Below are positions 17,498-32,335 of a DNA stretch of 64,000 nt, piece after piece. The DNA comes from Leptothrix sp. (in: b-proteobacteria). GTDB lineage: Bacteria; Pseudomonadota; Gammaproteobacteria; Burkholderiales; Burkholderiaceae_C. The DNA lies in contig PNKV01000002.1 of assembly GCA_013822685.1 (NCBI GenBank), positions 1 to 64,000 on the forward strand, in the 5' to 3' direction. Within the stretch, counting starts at the first letter, position 1; every line of letters begins with the position of its first letter. The notes under the pieces are model-generated. The model saw only the letters and a program-made list of their open reading frames with translations. It was not told the DNA's origin and did no database searches. The position numbers were made by a program, and so were the translations under genes.

Positions 17498-17884
17498 ATG
17501 ACCGACCCCAATCCCCCCGTGACCTCCGCGCCAGCCGGACGCCTGACCACCCATGTGCTGGACACCGTGCACGGCCACCCGGCCGCTGGCATGTCGGTGG
17601 CTTTGTATGTGATGCAGGGTGAATGGGCCTTGATTAAGCAGGCCCGCACCAACGCCGATGGCCGCCTGGACGCACCACTGCTGTCCGGCCATGACCTGGT
17701 GCCGGGCCGCTACCGCCTGGTGTTTGATGTCGAGGCTTATTTCCGACAGATGGGTGTCGATCTGCCCAAGCCTGCTTTTCTGGGCCAGGTGCCCCTGGAC
17801 TTCGGCATCGCCGATGGCGCGGCGCACTACCACGTACCGTTGCTGGTCAGCCCTTGGGCCTACTCCACTTACCGAGGCAGTTGA
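17498..17884 (+). CDS. uraH: 5-hydroxyisourate hydrolase (transthyretin-like)
   Basis: LTTHVLDTVHGHPAAGMSVALYVM..NADGRLDAPLL..YRLVFDVEAYF..C-terminal HYHVPLLVSPWAYSTYRGS. Confidence 0.95.
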   Translation: MTDPNPPVTSAPAGRLTTHVLDTVHGHPAAGMSVALYVMQGEWALIKQARTNADGRLDAPLLSGHDLVPGRYRLVFDVEAYFRQMGVDLPKPAFLGQVPLDFGIADGAAHYHVPLLVSPWAYSTYRGS

Positions 17885-17887
17885 TCG

Positions 17888-21482
<3,595 letters not shown>

Positions 21483-21522
21483 GGGCGCGGAGCGCGCCCC
21501 GGCGATGCCGAAGCGGGGCGCC

Positions 21523-22539
21523 TCAGCGAACCTGGCTGCTGTAGTTGAGCGGCACCCACACCCAGCCCTTGCCGACTTTGCGCAGGTGGCCCAAGCCCGG
21601 GAAGCTGAAGTGGCTGACCGCCACCAGGCTGCCGTCCTTGGCCAATTGGGCAAAGGTGCGGGCCCGCGCCGCTGCGGCCTTGGGCTGGTCTGAGTCGAAG
21701 CTGATGGTGACCTCGGGCGAGGCCAATTGCACCGAAGCCACGTGGATCAGGTCACCGATCAGCACCAGACGCTGGCCCTGGCTTTCGACAACGTAGGCGG
21801 TGTGGCCGGCGGTGTGGCCATGGGTGGCCTGGCTGCGGATGCCGGGCACCACTTCGCCATCCTTGTCGAAAGGCTTGAAGCGGTCGGCCTTCACATAGGG
21901 CGTCAGCGACGTGATGGCGCCCAGGAAGAAGCCCTTTTGCTCAGCCGGCGCGGCGTTCAGCTTGGCCTCCGAGAGCCAGAACTCCGAGTCTTGCTTGTCT
22001 GCGTGCACGGTGGCGTTCCGGAACACGCGCTGCTCATCGGCCGCCAGGCCGCCCACATGATCGGGGTGCATGTGCGTGATCAGGATGTCGTCCACCTGCT
22101 CGGGCTGGTAGCCAGCCGCGCGGATTTGTGACACCAGTTTGCCCAGGGTGGGGCCGAACAGGCTGCCAGCGCCCGCATCCACCAGCACCAGGCGCTCACC
22201 GGTGTTGAGCAGAAAGGCATTGACCGAGGTTTCAAGCGGAGCTTTCTGGAAGTTCTGCTTCAGGCCCAGGGCGATGCGCGACTGTGAGGTGTGCAGCAGC
22301 TTGTCGACTGGCAGCTCCACCGTGCCGTCGCTGAGCGCCGTGACTTCGACGTTGCCGACCATCACGCGGTACCAGCCGGGCGCCTGGGTCTTGATCTGTG
22401 GCGCGGCCGCGTGGGCCACAACGGGCAGGCTGGCCAATGACAGTCCGCCCAGGGCCAGTGACACCGCCACGGCAAGTTGGCCGAGCTGGCGGCGGGCAAG
22501 GGTGCGGGATTGGGTGTGGATGGGAGCAGAAGCGTTCAT
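21523..22539 (-). CDS. Exported MBL-fold metallohydrolase
   Basis: THMHPDHVGGL metal motif, HGHTAGHTAYVVE; N-terminal signal sequence. Confidence 0.9.
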   Translation of the reverse strand: MNASAPIHTQSRTLARRQLGQLAVAVSLALGGLSLASLPVVAHAAAPQIKTQAPGWYRVMVGNVEVTALSDGTVELPVDKLLHTSQSRIALGLKQNFQKAPLETSVNAFLLNTGERLVLVDAGAGSLFGPTLGKLVSQIRAAGYQPEQVDDILITHMHPDHVGGLAADEQRVFRNATVHADKQDSEFWLSEAKLNAAPAEQKGFFLGAITSLTPYVKADRFKPFDKDGEVVPGIRSQATHGHTAGHTAYVVESQGQRLVLIGDLIHVASVQLASPEVTISFDSDQPKAAAARARTFAQLAKDGSLVAVSHFSFPGLGHLRKVGKGWVWVPLNYSSQVR

Positions 22540-22806
22540 CGGGTCTTTCTCGCGGTTTTGTTGTGGACAAGCATGCTGAGTTTGCAATATTGACAGAGAA
22601 CCGACATTGCCCCGACCGCCGTCACTCGCGCTGGGCGTCATTGATCGCCTGCGCCACGCGGGGGCGCGCTCAATCTGTTGATCGTTAAATGACATGCCAC
22701 CGGGTAAGTCCCAGGCGGCAAAGTCAATGATTGGCCGCGTCGGCCCATGCCGCCAGGGCTTTGGGGCCCTAGCATCCGGCCAATAAAACACATTGAAGGA
22801 AACTGC

Positions 22807-24030
22807 ATGAAGCAAACGATGAAACGCTTGAGCACCATCGCCGGCCTGGCCTGCGTGGGCGCTCTGTCCATGACGAACCTGGCCCAGGCCCAACAGGTCT
22901 ATCCCACGGTCGACTCCAAGCTCAAGCCCACCGCCGACGCCTTCTACACCTCGCCCTCCAGCGCCGAGTTGGCTGCTGAAGTTCCGGGCAACGTGCTGCG
23001 CTACCGCGCATTGCCGGCCAGCTCTCTGGGCACCAGCCTCAAGGAGGGCTGGCAGTTGATGTACCGCTCCACGAACACCAAGAACGAGCCCGTCGCCATG
23101 GTGACCACGGTCTTGATCCCGAAGGCAGCGCCCGCCACCGGCCGCAAACTGCTGTCGTACCAGTCCTTCTACGACAGCCTCACGCTGGATTGCTCACCCT
23201 CCGGGCAGGCCACGTCCAACAGCCTCCTGGAAAAGACGTTTTTCCAATCGGCGCTGAACAAGGGCTATGTGGTGACGATGGCGGACTATGAAGGCCTCCA
23301 ATCGCAGTGGATCGTGGCCAAGAACAGCGGGCAGGGCGTGCTTGACGGCATCCGCGCCACGCAAAGGTTCAGCAAGAGCGGTCTGAATGCGACGACGCCG
23401 GTCGGCATGTTGGGCTATTCGGGTGGCGGCTTCGCCACGGCTTGGGCCGCCGAACTGGCAGGCGTCTATGCCCCCGAGTTGAAGATCATTGGCGCTGCCC
23501 AAGGCGGCCTGCCAGTCAACCCCATCAACGTGGCCAAGAAGGTCGACGGCACGTTCTGGGCTGGCGCCTACCTGGGTGCCGTGGTGGGCCTGTCGCGTGG
23601 CTACCCTGAGATCAAGGTCGAGGACTACGCCACGCCGGCGGGCGTCGAGGCCATCAAGGACATTGGCACACGCTGCTTGACGGGTTCGCCCAACTTGCTG
23701 ACGGCCTACGCCTACAAGAAGGGCTCCGACTTTTTGAAGGACCCCAACTTCCTGAACCTGCCGCTGATGCAGGCCATCAACCGCGAAAACACCATGGGCC
23801 AGTATGCCCCCAAGATCCCCTTGCACATCTTTCAAAGCGTTGGCGATCAACTGATGCCCATCGCCGATGTCAACAACCTGGTCGCCTACTACTGCGCCAA
23901 CCAGTCGACGGTGCAGTACAAGCCGGTGTCGGGCACCGACCACGTCTTGGGCGCCCTGGGCTTGAGCGGTGGTTTGAACTACTTGCTTGACCGCTTCGAT
24001 GGCAAGGTGGCACCCAATAACTGCAAATGA
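22807..24030 (+). CDS. Secreted alpha/beta-hydrolase, LIP-type secretory lipase family
   Basis: Signal peptide ending in AQAQ; nucleophile elbow GYSGGGFATAW; IPLHIFQSVGDQLMPIADVNNLVAYYC. Confidence 0.8.
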   Translation: MKQTMKRLSTIAGLACVGALSMTNLAQAQQVYPTVDSKLKPTADAFYTSPSSAELAAEVPGNVLRYRALPASSLGTSLKEGWQLMYRSTNTKNEPVAMVTTVLIPKAAPATGRKLLSYQSFYDSLTLDCSPSGQATSNSLLEKTFFQSALNKGYVVTMADYEGLQSQWIVAKNSGQGVLDGIRATQRFSKSGLNATTPVGMLGYSGGGFATAWAAELAGVYAPELKIIGAAQGGLPVNPINVAKKVDGTFWAGAYLGAVVGLSRGYPEIKVEDYATPAGVEAIKDIGTRCLTGSPNLLTAYAYKKGSDFLKDPNFLNLPLMQAINRENTMGQYAPKIPLHIFQSVGDQLMPIADVNNLVAYYCANQSTVQYKPVSGTDHVLGALGLSGGLNYLLDRFDGKVAPNNCK

Positions 24031-24858
24031 TCAGCCCAGGGTGATCACGATCTCCGCGTATTGACTCGGCACCACCAAGCCACGCCCGCGGCCAGTGTCG
24101 AGTTCATTCAGCAGCGTCGTGATGTCCCGTGCCAGCGCGTTTTGCCCCGCCGCATCCAGTGCGGCGAAGGCTTTGTGCGTGGGACCGTAGAAATCACGGA
24201 ACACCTGCAAAAAGTGCTCGGCAGAGCGGTAGCGAAAGTGAAAGTGCTTGCGCTCAATGCGCAGGTCACGAAGGCGCGGGCCGAACAAGTCTGCCAGGTG
24301 GGCGTCGGTGCCCCACAGCGAAGGTGAGCGTACGCCGGCCGGCGGCGCCACGTGCGTGCCAATGAGTTTGAACAGTTGGCCAATGAAGCCTTCTGGTGTC
24401 CAGTTGGCCATCCCGATGCGTCCGCCCGGGCGCACCACGCGCAGCATCTCGCGTGCGGCAGTGGCGTGGTCGGGTGCGAACATCACGCCAAAGGTGGACA
24501 GTGCGGTGTCGAAGCTGGCGTCTGCATAAGGCAGGGCCTCGGCATCGGCGACCTCAAAACGCACCTTCAAGTCTTCAGCTTCAGCACGTTGGCGCCCTTT
24601 GTCCAGCAGCGCTTGCACGTAGTCGGTGGACGTCACTTGGGCGAATCGGCGCGCCGCGGCCAGGGTCACGTTGCCGTTTCCGGCGGCGACGTCAAGCACG
24701 CGTTCGTCAGCGCGGATATCCACCGCTTCGGCAAGCATTTCCCCGACAATCTGCAGGGTCGTCCCAACGGTGGCGTAGTCGCCGCTGGCCCAGGTGGCCT
24801 GCTGGCGTTGTTTGATCGCGCCAAAATCTGGGGATGGCGTGGAAACGGTGGATGTCAT
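24031..24858 (-). CDS. Class I SAM-dependent methyltransferase
   Basis: VLDVAAGNGNVTLAAARR, DAEALPYADASFDTALSTFGVMFAPDH. Confidence 0.88.
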   Translation of the reverse strand: MTSTVSTPSPDFGAIKQRQQATWASGDYATVGTTLQIVGEMLAEAVDIRADERVLDVAAGNGNVTLAAARRFAQVTSTDYVQALLDKGRQRAEAEDLKVRFEVADAEALPYADASFDTALSTFGVMFAPDHATAAREMLRVVRPGGRIGMANWTPEGFIGQLFKLIGTHVAPPAGVRSPSLWGTDAHLADLFGPRLRDLRIERKHFHFRYRSAEHFLQVFRDFYGPTHKAFAALDAAGQNALARDITTLLNELDTGRGRGLVVPSQYAEIVITLG

Positions 24859-24996
24859 GATGAATTCCTCTAAGTTGCTGGTTGTCCGACGCTGTATGGG
24901 CCGGTGCGCCCATGATTCCTGGATGCGCGCCAAGGCGCTTTACCGGGTGTCGTGCGGCCTTGCTCGCGCGTCTTCCAATCCGGTGGCCTTCGAGCC

Positions 24997-26022
24997 ATGA
25001 CGGCGATCCTCGACCCTTTGTCCGATGTGCTGCGCAGCGTTCGGCTGCGTGGGTCGGTGTTCTTCCACGTGAGTTGCCGCGATCAGTGGTCGGCCAAAGC
25101 GCCGCACTCCAGCGAGATGGCTCCGGCCGTGATGCCTGGCGCCGAGCACGTCATCGAGTACCACTTGTTCGTCAAAGGCGAGGGCTGGTTGAGCGTGGAG
25201 GGCGAGCCGCCGTTGCACTTGGGCGAGGGTGACATCGTGATGCTGCCGCACGGCGATGCGCATGTGCTTTCCAGCGCGCCTGGCCTGCCGCCGACAGACC
25301 CCGATGGCGAATGGCTTTTCAGTGTGCGCGACAACCCCAAGCCGATCCCGGTGACCTACCGTGGGAACATGTTCGAGCCCGGCTCGCTGTTGCCGCCCGA
25401 GGACGCCAGTGCCATCCTGGTTTGTGGCTTCATCGCGTGCGATCTGCGGCCGTTCAACCCACTGATCAACGCCTTGCCAAGATTGTTGCACCTGCCCGCC
25501 GAAGGCGTCGGGGCGTGGGTGGCGCCCATGCTCGAACAAGCGGCCTCGGAATCCATTGAGCGGCGCGCCGGGGGGGCGGCGTTGCTGCAGCGGGTCAGCG
25601 AGATGGTGTTCGTCGACGGCGCTCGGCGCTATCTGGACTCTCTGCCGCCGCAGGCGCAAGGCTGGCTCGGCGCACTGCGCGATCGCCAAGTTGGCCGCGC
25701 AATCACACTGATGCATGGCGCACCCGATGAACCATGGACTTTGGAGACATTGGGCCGCCATGTGGGACTCTCGCGCTCGGCCTTGCACGAGCGCTTCGTG
25801 GCACTGACCGGCATGGCGCCGATGCAGTATCTGGCCAACTGGAGGATGCAGTGCGGAGCCAGGCTGCTGCGCGATGGCCACTCCGGTGTGGCGGCCATCG
25901 CGCTGGAGGTGGGCTACGACTCGGAGGCCGCGTTTTCACGCGCCTTCAAGCGTGCCACCGGCCTGCCGCCAGGAAGTTGGCGGCGGGCTCAGCGGCAGCA
26001 GTCGCCGGAGCCTTCGCCATAG
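24997..26022 (+). CDS. AraC-family regulator with N-terminal cupin
   Basis: C-terminal HTH LETLGRHVGLSRSALHERFVALTGMAPMQYLANWRMQ..YDSEAAFSRAFKRATGLPPGSWRR. Confidence 0.93.
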   Translation: MTAILDPLSDVLRSVRLRGSVFFHVSCRDQWSAKAPHSSEMAPAVMPGAEHVIEYHLFVKGEGWLSVEGEPPLHLGEGDIVMLPHGDAHVLSSAPGLPPTDPDGEWLFSVRDNPKPIPVTYRGNMFEPGSLLPPEDASAILVCGFIACDLRPFNPLINALPRLLHLPAEGVGAWVAPMLEQAASESIERRAGGAALLQRVSEMVFVDGARRYLDSLPPQAQGWLGALRDRQVGRAITLMHGAPDEPWTLETLGRHVGLSRSALHERFVALTGMAPMQYLANWRMQCGARLLRDGHSGVAAIALEVGYDSEAAFSRAFKRATGLPPGSWRRAQRQQSPEPSP

Positions 26023-26063
26023 GCCGTCTAAACTCTGTGACATCGCAATTCAGGAGGACGGAC

Positions 26064-26474
26064 ATGCACCGTGGCAGTTGCCTCTGCGGAGGCGTCACCT
26101 TCACCGTGTTGGGCGACTTGCCGCCCATCCAGGTCTGCCATTGCGGCCAGTGCCGCCGTGCGCAGGGCACGCCTTTCGTGACCAACATCCCGCTGGACGA
26201 GTCGCAGGTCGATTGGCACTCTGGCATCAGCCTGATTCAGCGCTACGAGTCATCGCCCGGCAAATACCGGTGCTTTTGCAAGACTTGCGGTTCGCCCTTG
26301 TTCAGCCAGCGCACCTCGTTGCCGGGAGTGTTGCGCCTGCGGGTGGGCACGCTGCAGGGGCACGTCAAGGCCAAGGTCGGTTTTCACATCCATGACGCAT
26401 CCAAGGCCAACTGGTGGACATCGCAAGACGATGCTCAGGCGCCGAGGTACGACCAGGAGGCTCCGACCGCGTGA
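26064..26474 (+). CDS. GFA (glutathione-dependent formaldehyde-activating/CENP-V) family protein
   Basis: GSCLCGGVTFTV..QVCHCGQCRRAQGTPF..CFCKTCGSPLFS zinc motifs. Confidence 0.92.
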   Translation: MHRGSCLCGGVTFTVLGDLPPIQVCHCGQCRRAQGTPFVTNIPLDESQVDWHSGISLIQRYESSPGKYRCFCKTCGSPLFSQRTSLPGVLRLRVGTLQGHVKAKVGFHIHDASKANWWTSQDDAQAPRYDQEAPTA

Positions 26475-26489
26475 ACCAGCCGGGGCGGT

Positions 26490-27368
26490 TCAGCGGCTTG
26501 TTGGCGATGGATTTGAGCTGTGTTGCAGCAGTTGAGCCACCACCGCGACGGCGATCACGGCGGGCTCCTTGCCTTCCAGTCCGGGCAAGCCGATGGGGCA
26601 GATCAGGCGGTCCAATGCGTCAGGCGCGATGCCTTGCTCGCGCAGGCGGTGCAAAAACTTGGCGAGCTTGGTTTGCGATCCGATCAAGCCGGCGAAGCTG
26701 AAATCGTCGCGGCGCAGCACCGTGGTGATGATGCGCAGGTCTAGGTCATGGCGGTGCGTCAGCACCAGGTGGCAGGCGTTGGCGGGCGCGTCCAGCACCT
26801 CCTGCTCGGCGGCATCGGTGTCCAGCCACTGGATGTGCGGTGGCAATGTGGACAGCATCTCAGGGCTGGGCAGGCCGGGTTGTTCGGCATGGGTCAGCAT
26901 GGGGTCTTCGGCGCGCTCGTCAATCCAGCGCACGGTGCAATCCAGATCTACCAGCAGGCGCACGATGGCCTGGCCCACATGGCCGGCCCCGTGCAGCTCA
27001 AGGTGGAAGCGGGGCGGGGGCAAATTCCAGTCGGCCAGTGTGGCCTCGTTCAAGGGGGCAAAACGCAAGGTCACCACGCCGCCACAGCATTGGCCCAGTG
27101 TGGGGCCCAACGGAAAGGTGCGCGTCCACGAGGTGGTGGGCCAGGCGTCCTCTCGCAAGGCATGGCGCGCCAGGTCAATGGCCTGCCATTCCAGATGCCC
27201 GCCGCCGATGGTGCCGTCCACCTCGGCGTTTGAGACCAGCATGCGCGTGCCAATGCCGCGCGGCGTCGAGCCTTTGATCTCGTCGACCGAGATGACCAAG
27301 GCGTGGCTTCCGTTCGCCAGCCATTGCTCGGCCGTGCGTCGCAACCCTCGGGCGCTCAAGCTACTCAT
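26490..27368 (-). CDS. xdhC: Xanthine dehydrogenase accessory protein XdhC
   Basis: STPRGIGTRMLVSN..DGTIGGGHLEWQAID..LGPTLGQCCGG..FAGLIGSQTKLAKFLHRL. Confidence 0.95.
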   Translation of the reverse strand: MSSLSARGLRRTAEQWLANGSHALVISVDEIKGSTPRGIGTRMLVSNAEVDGTIGGGHLEWQAIDLARHALREDAWPTTSWTRTFPLGPTLGQCCGGVVTLRFAPLNEATLADWNLPPPRFHLELHGAGHVGQAIVRLLVDLDCTVRWIDERAEDPMLTHAEQPGLPSPEMLSTLPPHIQWLDTDAAEQEVLDAPANACHLVLTHRHDLDLRIITTVLRRDDFSFAGLIGSQTKLAKFLHRLREQGIAPDALDRLICPIGLPGLEGKEPAVIAVAVVAQLLQHSSNPSPTSR

Positions 27369-27373
27369 GCTGA

Positions 27374-29685
27374 TCAGGCCAGCGCGGCCTTGACGGCATC
27401 GACCGCATCAAGGATGGCCTCAGGCGTGGCGGGCGCGCGCAGAGGCGGATCGATGGCGTGCTGGCCCACGCTGGACACCGCATCGCGGATCGCCAGGAAC
27501 ACCGAGAACGGCAGCAGCAGGGGCGGCTCGCCCACTGCCTTGGACCGGTGGATCGTGTCTTCTGCATTGATGTTGTCAAACAGCTTGACGCGGAAATCGG
27601 CCGGGCAGTCGCTGGCGGTGGGGATCTTGTAGGTGGAGGGCGCGTGCGTCATCAGCCGGCCAGTTTGCGGGTGCCAGTACAACTCTTCACTGGTCAGCCA
27701 GCCCATGCCCTGGATGAAGCCACCTTCGATCTGGCCGATGTCGACGGCGGGGTTGATGGACTGGCCGACGTCGTGTAGCACATCGGCGCGCAGCAGCTTC
27801 CATTCGCCGGTCAAGGTGTCGACCAGCACCTCGCTCACGGCCGCGCCGTAAGCAAAGTAGAAGAAGGGCCTGCCTTGCATGGTGGCCCGGTCCCAATGCA
27901 GCTTGGGCGTGGTGTAGAAGCCGTCGGACCACAGTTGCACGCGGGCGAAGTAAGCCTGGCTGATGACCTGCTCGAAGGGCAAGGTTTGATCGCCGACCTG
28001 CACATGGTCATCTATAAACCGCACGGCGTCCAACGGCACCTTGTCACGGTCGGCCAGAAATTGCGTCAGCCGCGCAATGATCTGCTGGGCTGCATTGGCG
28101 GCAGCCTTGCCATTCAGATCAGAGCCGGTCGATGCGGCCGTGGCCGAGGTATTGACCACCTTGGCCGTGTCGGTGGCCGTGACGCGCACGCGGCCCATGC
28201 TGACGCCCAAGGTGTGCGCCACCATTTGCGCCACCTTGGTGTTGAGGCCCTGGCCCATTTCGGTGCCGCCGTGGTTCACCAGCACGCTGCCATCGGTGTA
28301 GATGTGCACCAAGGCGCCGGCCTGGTTCAGGTGCACCACGTTGAAGGAGATGCCGAATTTCAGCGGCGTCAGGGCCAGGCCTTTCTTCAAGACCGGGCTG
28401 CTGGTGTTGAAGGCCTCAATCGACTGGCGGCGCGCACGGTAGTCGCTGCTGGCCACCAACTCGTCGATCAATGGGCGCAGCACATTGTCTTCAACGGTCT
28501 GGCCATAAGGCGTGACGTTGTTGTCTTGCAGGCCATACAGGTTGGCCAGGCGCACGTCCAGCGCATCCAGTTTGAGCTTGCGGGCGATGCTGTCCAGCGC
28601 GACTTCCACCGCCAGCGCACCTTGTGGGCCGCCAAAGCCGCGGAAGGCGGTGTTGCTTTGCGTGTTGGTGCGCGCGCAGTAGCCGTGCATGTCCACATCT
28701 GGCAGCCAATAGGCATTGTCGAAGTGGCACAAGGCGCGGGTCATCACCGGGGGCGACAGGTCGGCCGACCAACCCGCCCGCGACACCATGTCCACCTGGG
28801 CGGCCAGAATGCGCCCCTGGTCGTCATGGCCAATCTCGTAGTCGTGGATGAAGCAATGGCGCCGGCCGGTGATCATGAAGTCGTCATCGCGGTCCACCCG
28901 CAACTTGACCGGGCGCTTGAGCTTGTGGGCCGCAATGGCCGCGATGCACGCAAACACGGCCGATTGCGATTCCTTGCCGCCAAAGCCGCCGCCCATTCGC
29001 CGGCACTCCACCTGAATGTGGTGCGAGTTCAGCTTCAAAGCCTGGGCGATGTGGTGCTGCATTTCGCTGGGGTGCTGGGTGGAGCAGTGCACCAGCATCC
29101 CGTTGTTCTCGCGCGGGATGGCGTAAGAGATCTGGCCTTCCAGGTAGAACTGCTCCTGGCCACCCAGATAGAAACGATCCTTCAAGCGGTGAGGCGCCTC
29201 GGCCATGGCGGTGGCCGCATCGCCGCGCTTCAAGTGCATGGGCGGCACCACGTACGATTCAGCGGCGTGGGCGGCTTCGATGGTCAGCAGTGAGGGCAGG
29301 GCCTCGACCTGGATGACCTCTTTGGCACGGGCGGCAGCACGGCGGGCTGATTCGCGGTCGGTGGCGATGACGGCAAACACCGGGTGGCCCAGGAAGTGCA
29401 CCTCGCCATCGGCCAGGATGGGCTCGTCGTGGATGATGGCGCCGCAGTCGTTTTGGCCGGGCACATCTTGCGCGGTCAACACCGCCACCACGCCAGGCAG
29501 GGCCTTCAGGGCGTCAAGGTCAACACTGATCAAACGGCCATGGGCGACGGGTGACAGGCCCAAGGCGCAATGAAGCGTGCCTGCCAGTTCAGGCAGGTCG
29601 TCAATGTAGGGCGCGGCGCCCGCCACATGCAGGTGCGCGGATTCGTGTGGCAGCGATTGGCCAGCGGCCGTGGCGGCGTTGATCA

Positions 29686-29698
<13 letters not shown>
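27374..29698 (-). CDS. xdhB: Xanthine dehydrogenase, molybdopterin-binding subunit
   Basis: GGQEQFYLEGQISYAIP, ECRRMGGGFGGKES, NTAFRGFGGPQGALAVE, NHGGTEMGQGLNTKVAQMVA. Confidence 0.97.
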
Positions 29699-31185
<1,487 letters not shown>

Positions 31186-31223
31186 GGTCAGGCTCCTGGA
31201 ACAGCGAAAGCATTGAATGGCAC

Positions 31224-31240
31224 TCCCCACTGAATGGGGA
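31224..31240. promoter_or_regulatory. Inverted repeat TCCCCA-N5-TGGGGA in the xdhA/lysR divergent region
   Basis: Perfect 6-bp arms within the 130-bp divergent intergenic region. Confidence 0.35.
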
Positions 31241-31315
31241 TCCCGCGTCAGAGGGTACTGCGATTGGGGTTTGCCGCTATACCATCATGATAATAATAAC
31301 TATCTGCCGCTGCAC

Positions 31316-32329
31316 ATGAGCAAGGACGCTGTTTTCGACAAGATCGACCTTTCCCTCATCCGGGTCCTACACACCGTGATCACCGAGTGCAGCGTCTCCA
31401 AAGCGGCCCTTCGCCTTCAATCCAGCCAACCGGCCGTCAGCACCCAGCTGAAGCGGCTGCGCGAGATCACGGGCGATCCGCTGTTGGTGCGCTGCGGCCA
31501 GGCCATGGCCCCCACCGATGTGGCGTTGAGCCTGCTGGAGCCGGCCTCAGCCATCCTGCAACATGCCCAAAGCATGTTCGGCCACAAGAACTCGGTGCGC
31601 GACTTCGACCCGGCCAACACCATGCTCACCTTTCGCATCGCGGCCACCGATTACCTTGATCCCTTCTTCTTGCCAGAGCTGACCTTGAGGCTGCGCCGCC
31701 TGGCGCCCAACATCAAGGTCGAGGTGGTGCAACTGACGGCCGAGCTGGACCACCGCCGCAGCCTGGCGCGCGGCGAGGTTGATCTGGTGATCGGCAACTG
31801 GCTGGAGCCCTCCGATGAGCTCCACCTCGGCCGCCTGCTGACCGACGAAGTGGTCTGCCTGGTGTCTGAAGACCACCCAGCGGCGCGCCTGCCCAAGGAG
31901 GGCAAACGTGCTTGGTCCATCGAGCAATACCTGGCCGCCGAGCATGTGTCGCCGCCAGCTTTGCACCCGGGCGCCGTGGGCGTGATCGATGAGCGCCTGG
32001 CCATGCAGGGCCTGCGCCGCAACATCGTCGTGCGCAATCCACACTTCGCGCAGCTACCCTACATGGTGGCAGGCTCTTTGCTGGTGCTGACCACGGGGCG
32101 CCGGTTTTGTGAGCGCTATGCGCAGCAGTTGCGCGTCAAGATCATCCGGTGCCCGGTGCCATTCCCGGCCATGAATTACTATCAGTTGTGGCACGATCTC
32201 ACGCACCATTCGGCGGCCAGCCGCTGGTTGCGAGAGCAAGTGCGCGATGTGGTGCGTGGCCTGCACCAGGTTCGACCTCCTTTGCGTGCCGAATCCCTGC
32301 CTGTGCTGGGATCGTTGGCCAAACAGTGA
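31316..32329 (+). CDS. LysR-family transcriptional regulator, divergent from xdhABC
   Basis: KIDLSLIRVLHTVITECSVSKAALRLQSSQPAVSTQLKRLREITGDPLLVR plus substrate domain. Confidence 0.93.
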   Translation: MSKDAVFDKIDLSLIRVLHTVITECSVSKAALRLQSSQPAVSTQLKRLREITGDPLLVRCGQAMAPTDVALSLLEPASAILQHAQSMFGHKNSVRDFDPANTMLTFRIAATDYLDPFFLPELTLRLRRLAPNIKVEVVQLTAELDHRRSLARGEVDLVIGNWLEPSDELHLGRLLTDEVVCLVSEDHPAARLPKEGKRAWSIEQYLAAEHVSPPALHPGAVGVIDERLAMQGLRRNIVVRNPHFAQLPYMVAGSLLVLTTGRRFCERYAQQLRVKIIRCPVPFPAMNYYQLWHDLTHHSAASRWLREQVRDVVRGLHQVRPPLRAESLPVLGSLAKQ

Positions 32330-32335
32330 GCTTTC

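Noticed and set aside
21523-26474. MBL/lipase/methyltransferase/AraC/GFA block considered as a mobile insertion splitting the purine locus
   Set aside because: No integrase, transposase, tRNA target or flanking direct repeats recognised; composition change could not be computed here.
27875-29293. 472-aa plus-strand ORF opposite xdhB
   Set aside because: Antisense to a strongly conserved gene; low-complexity H/G/V/Q-rich translation typical of GC-rich shadow ORFs.
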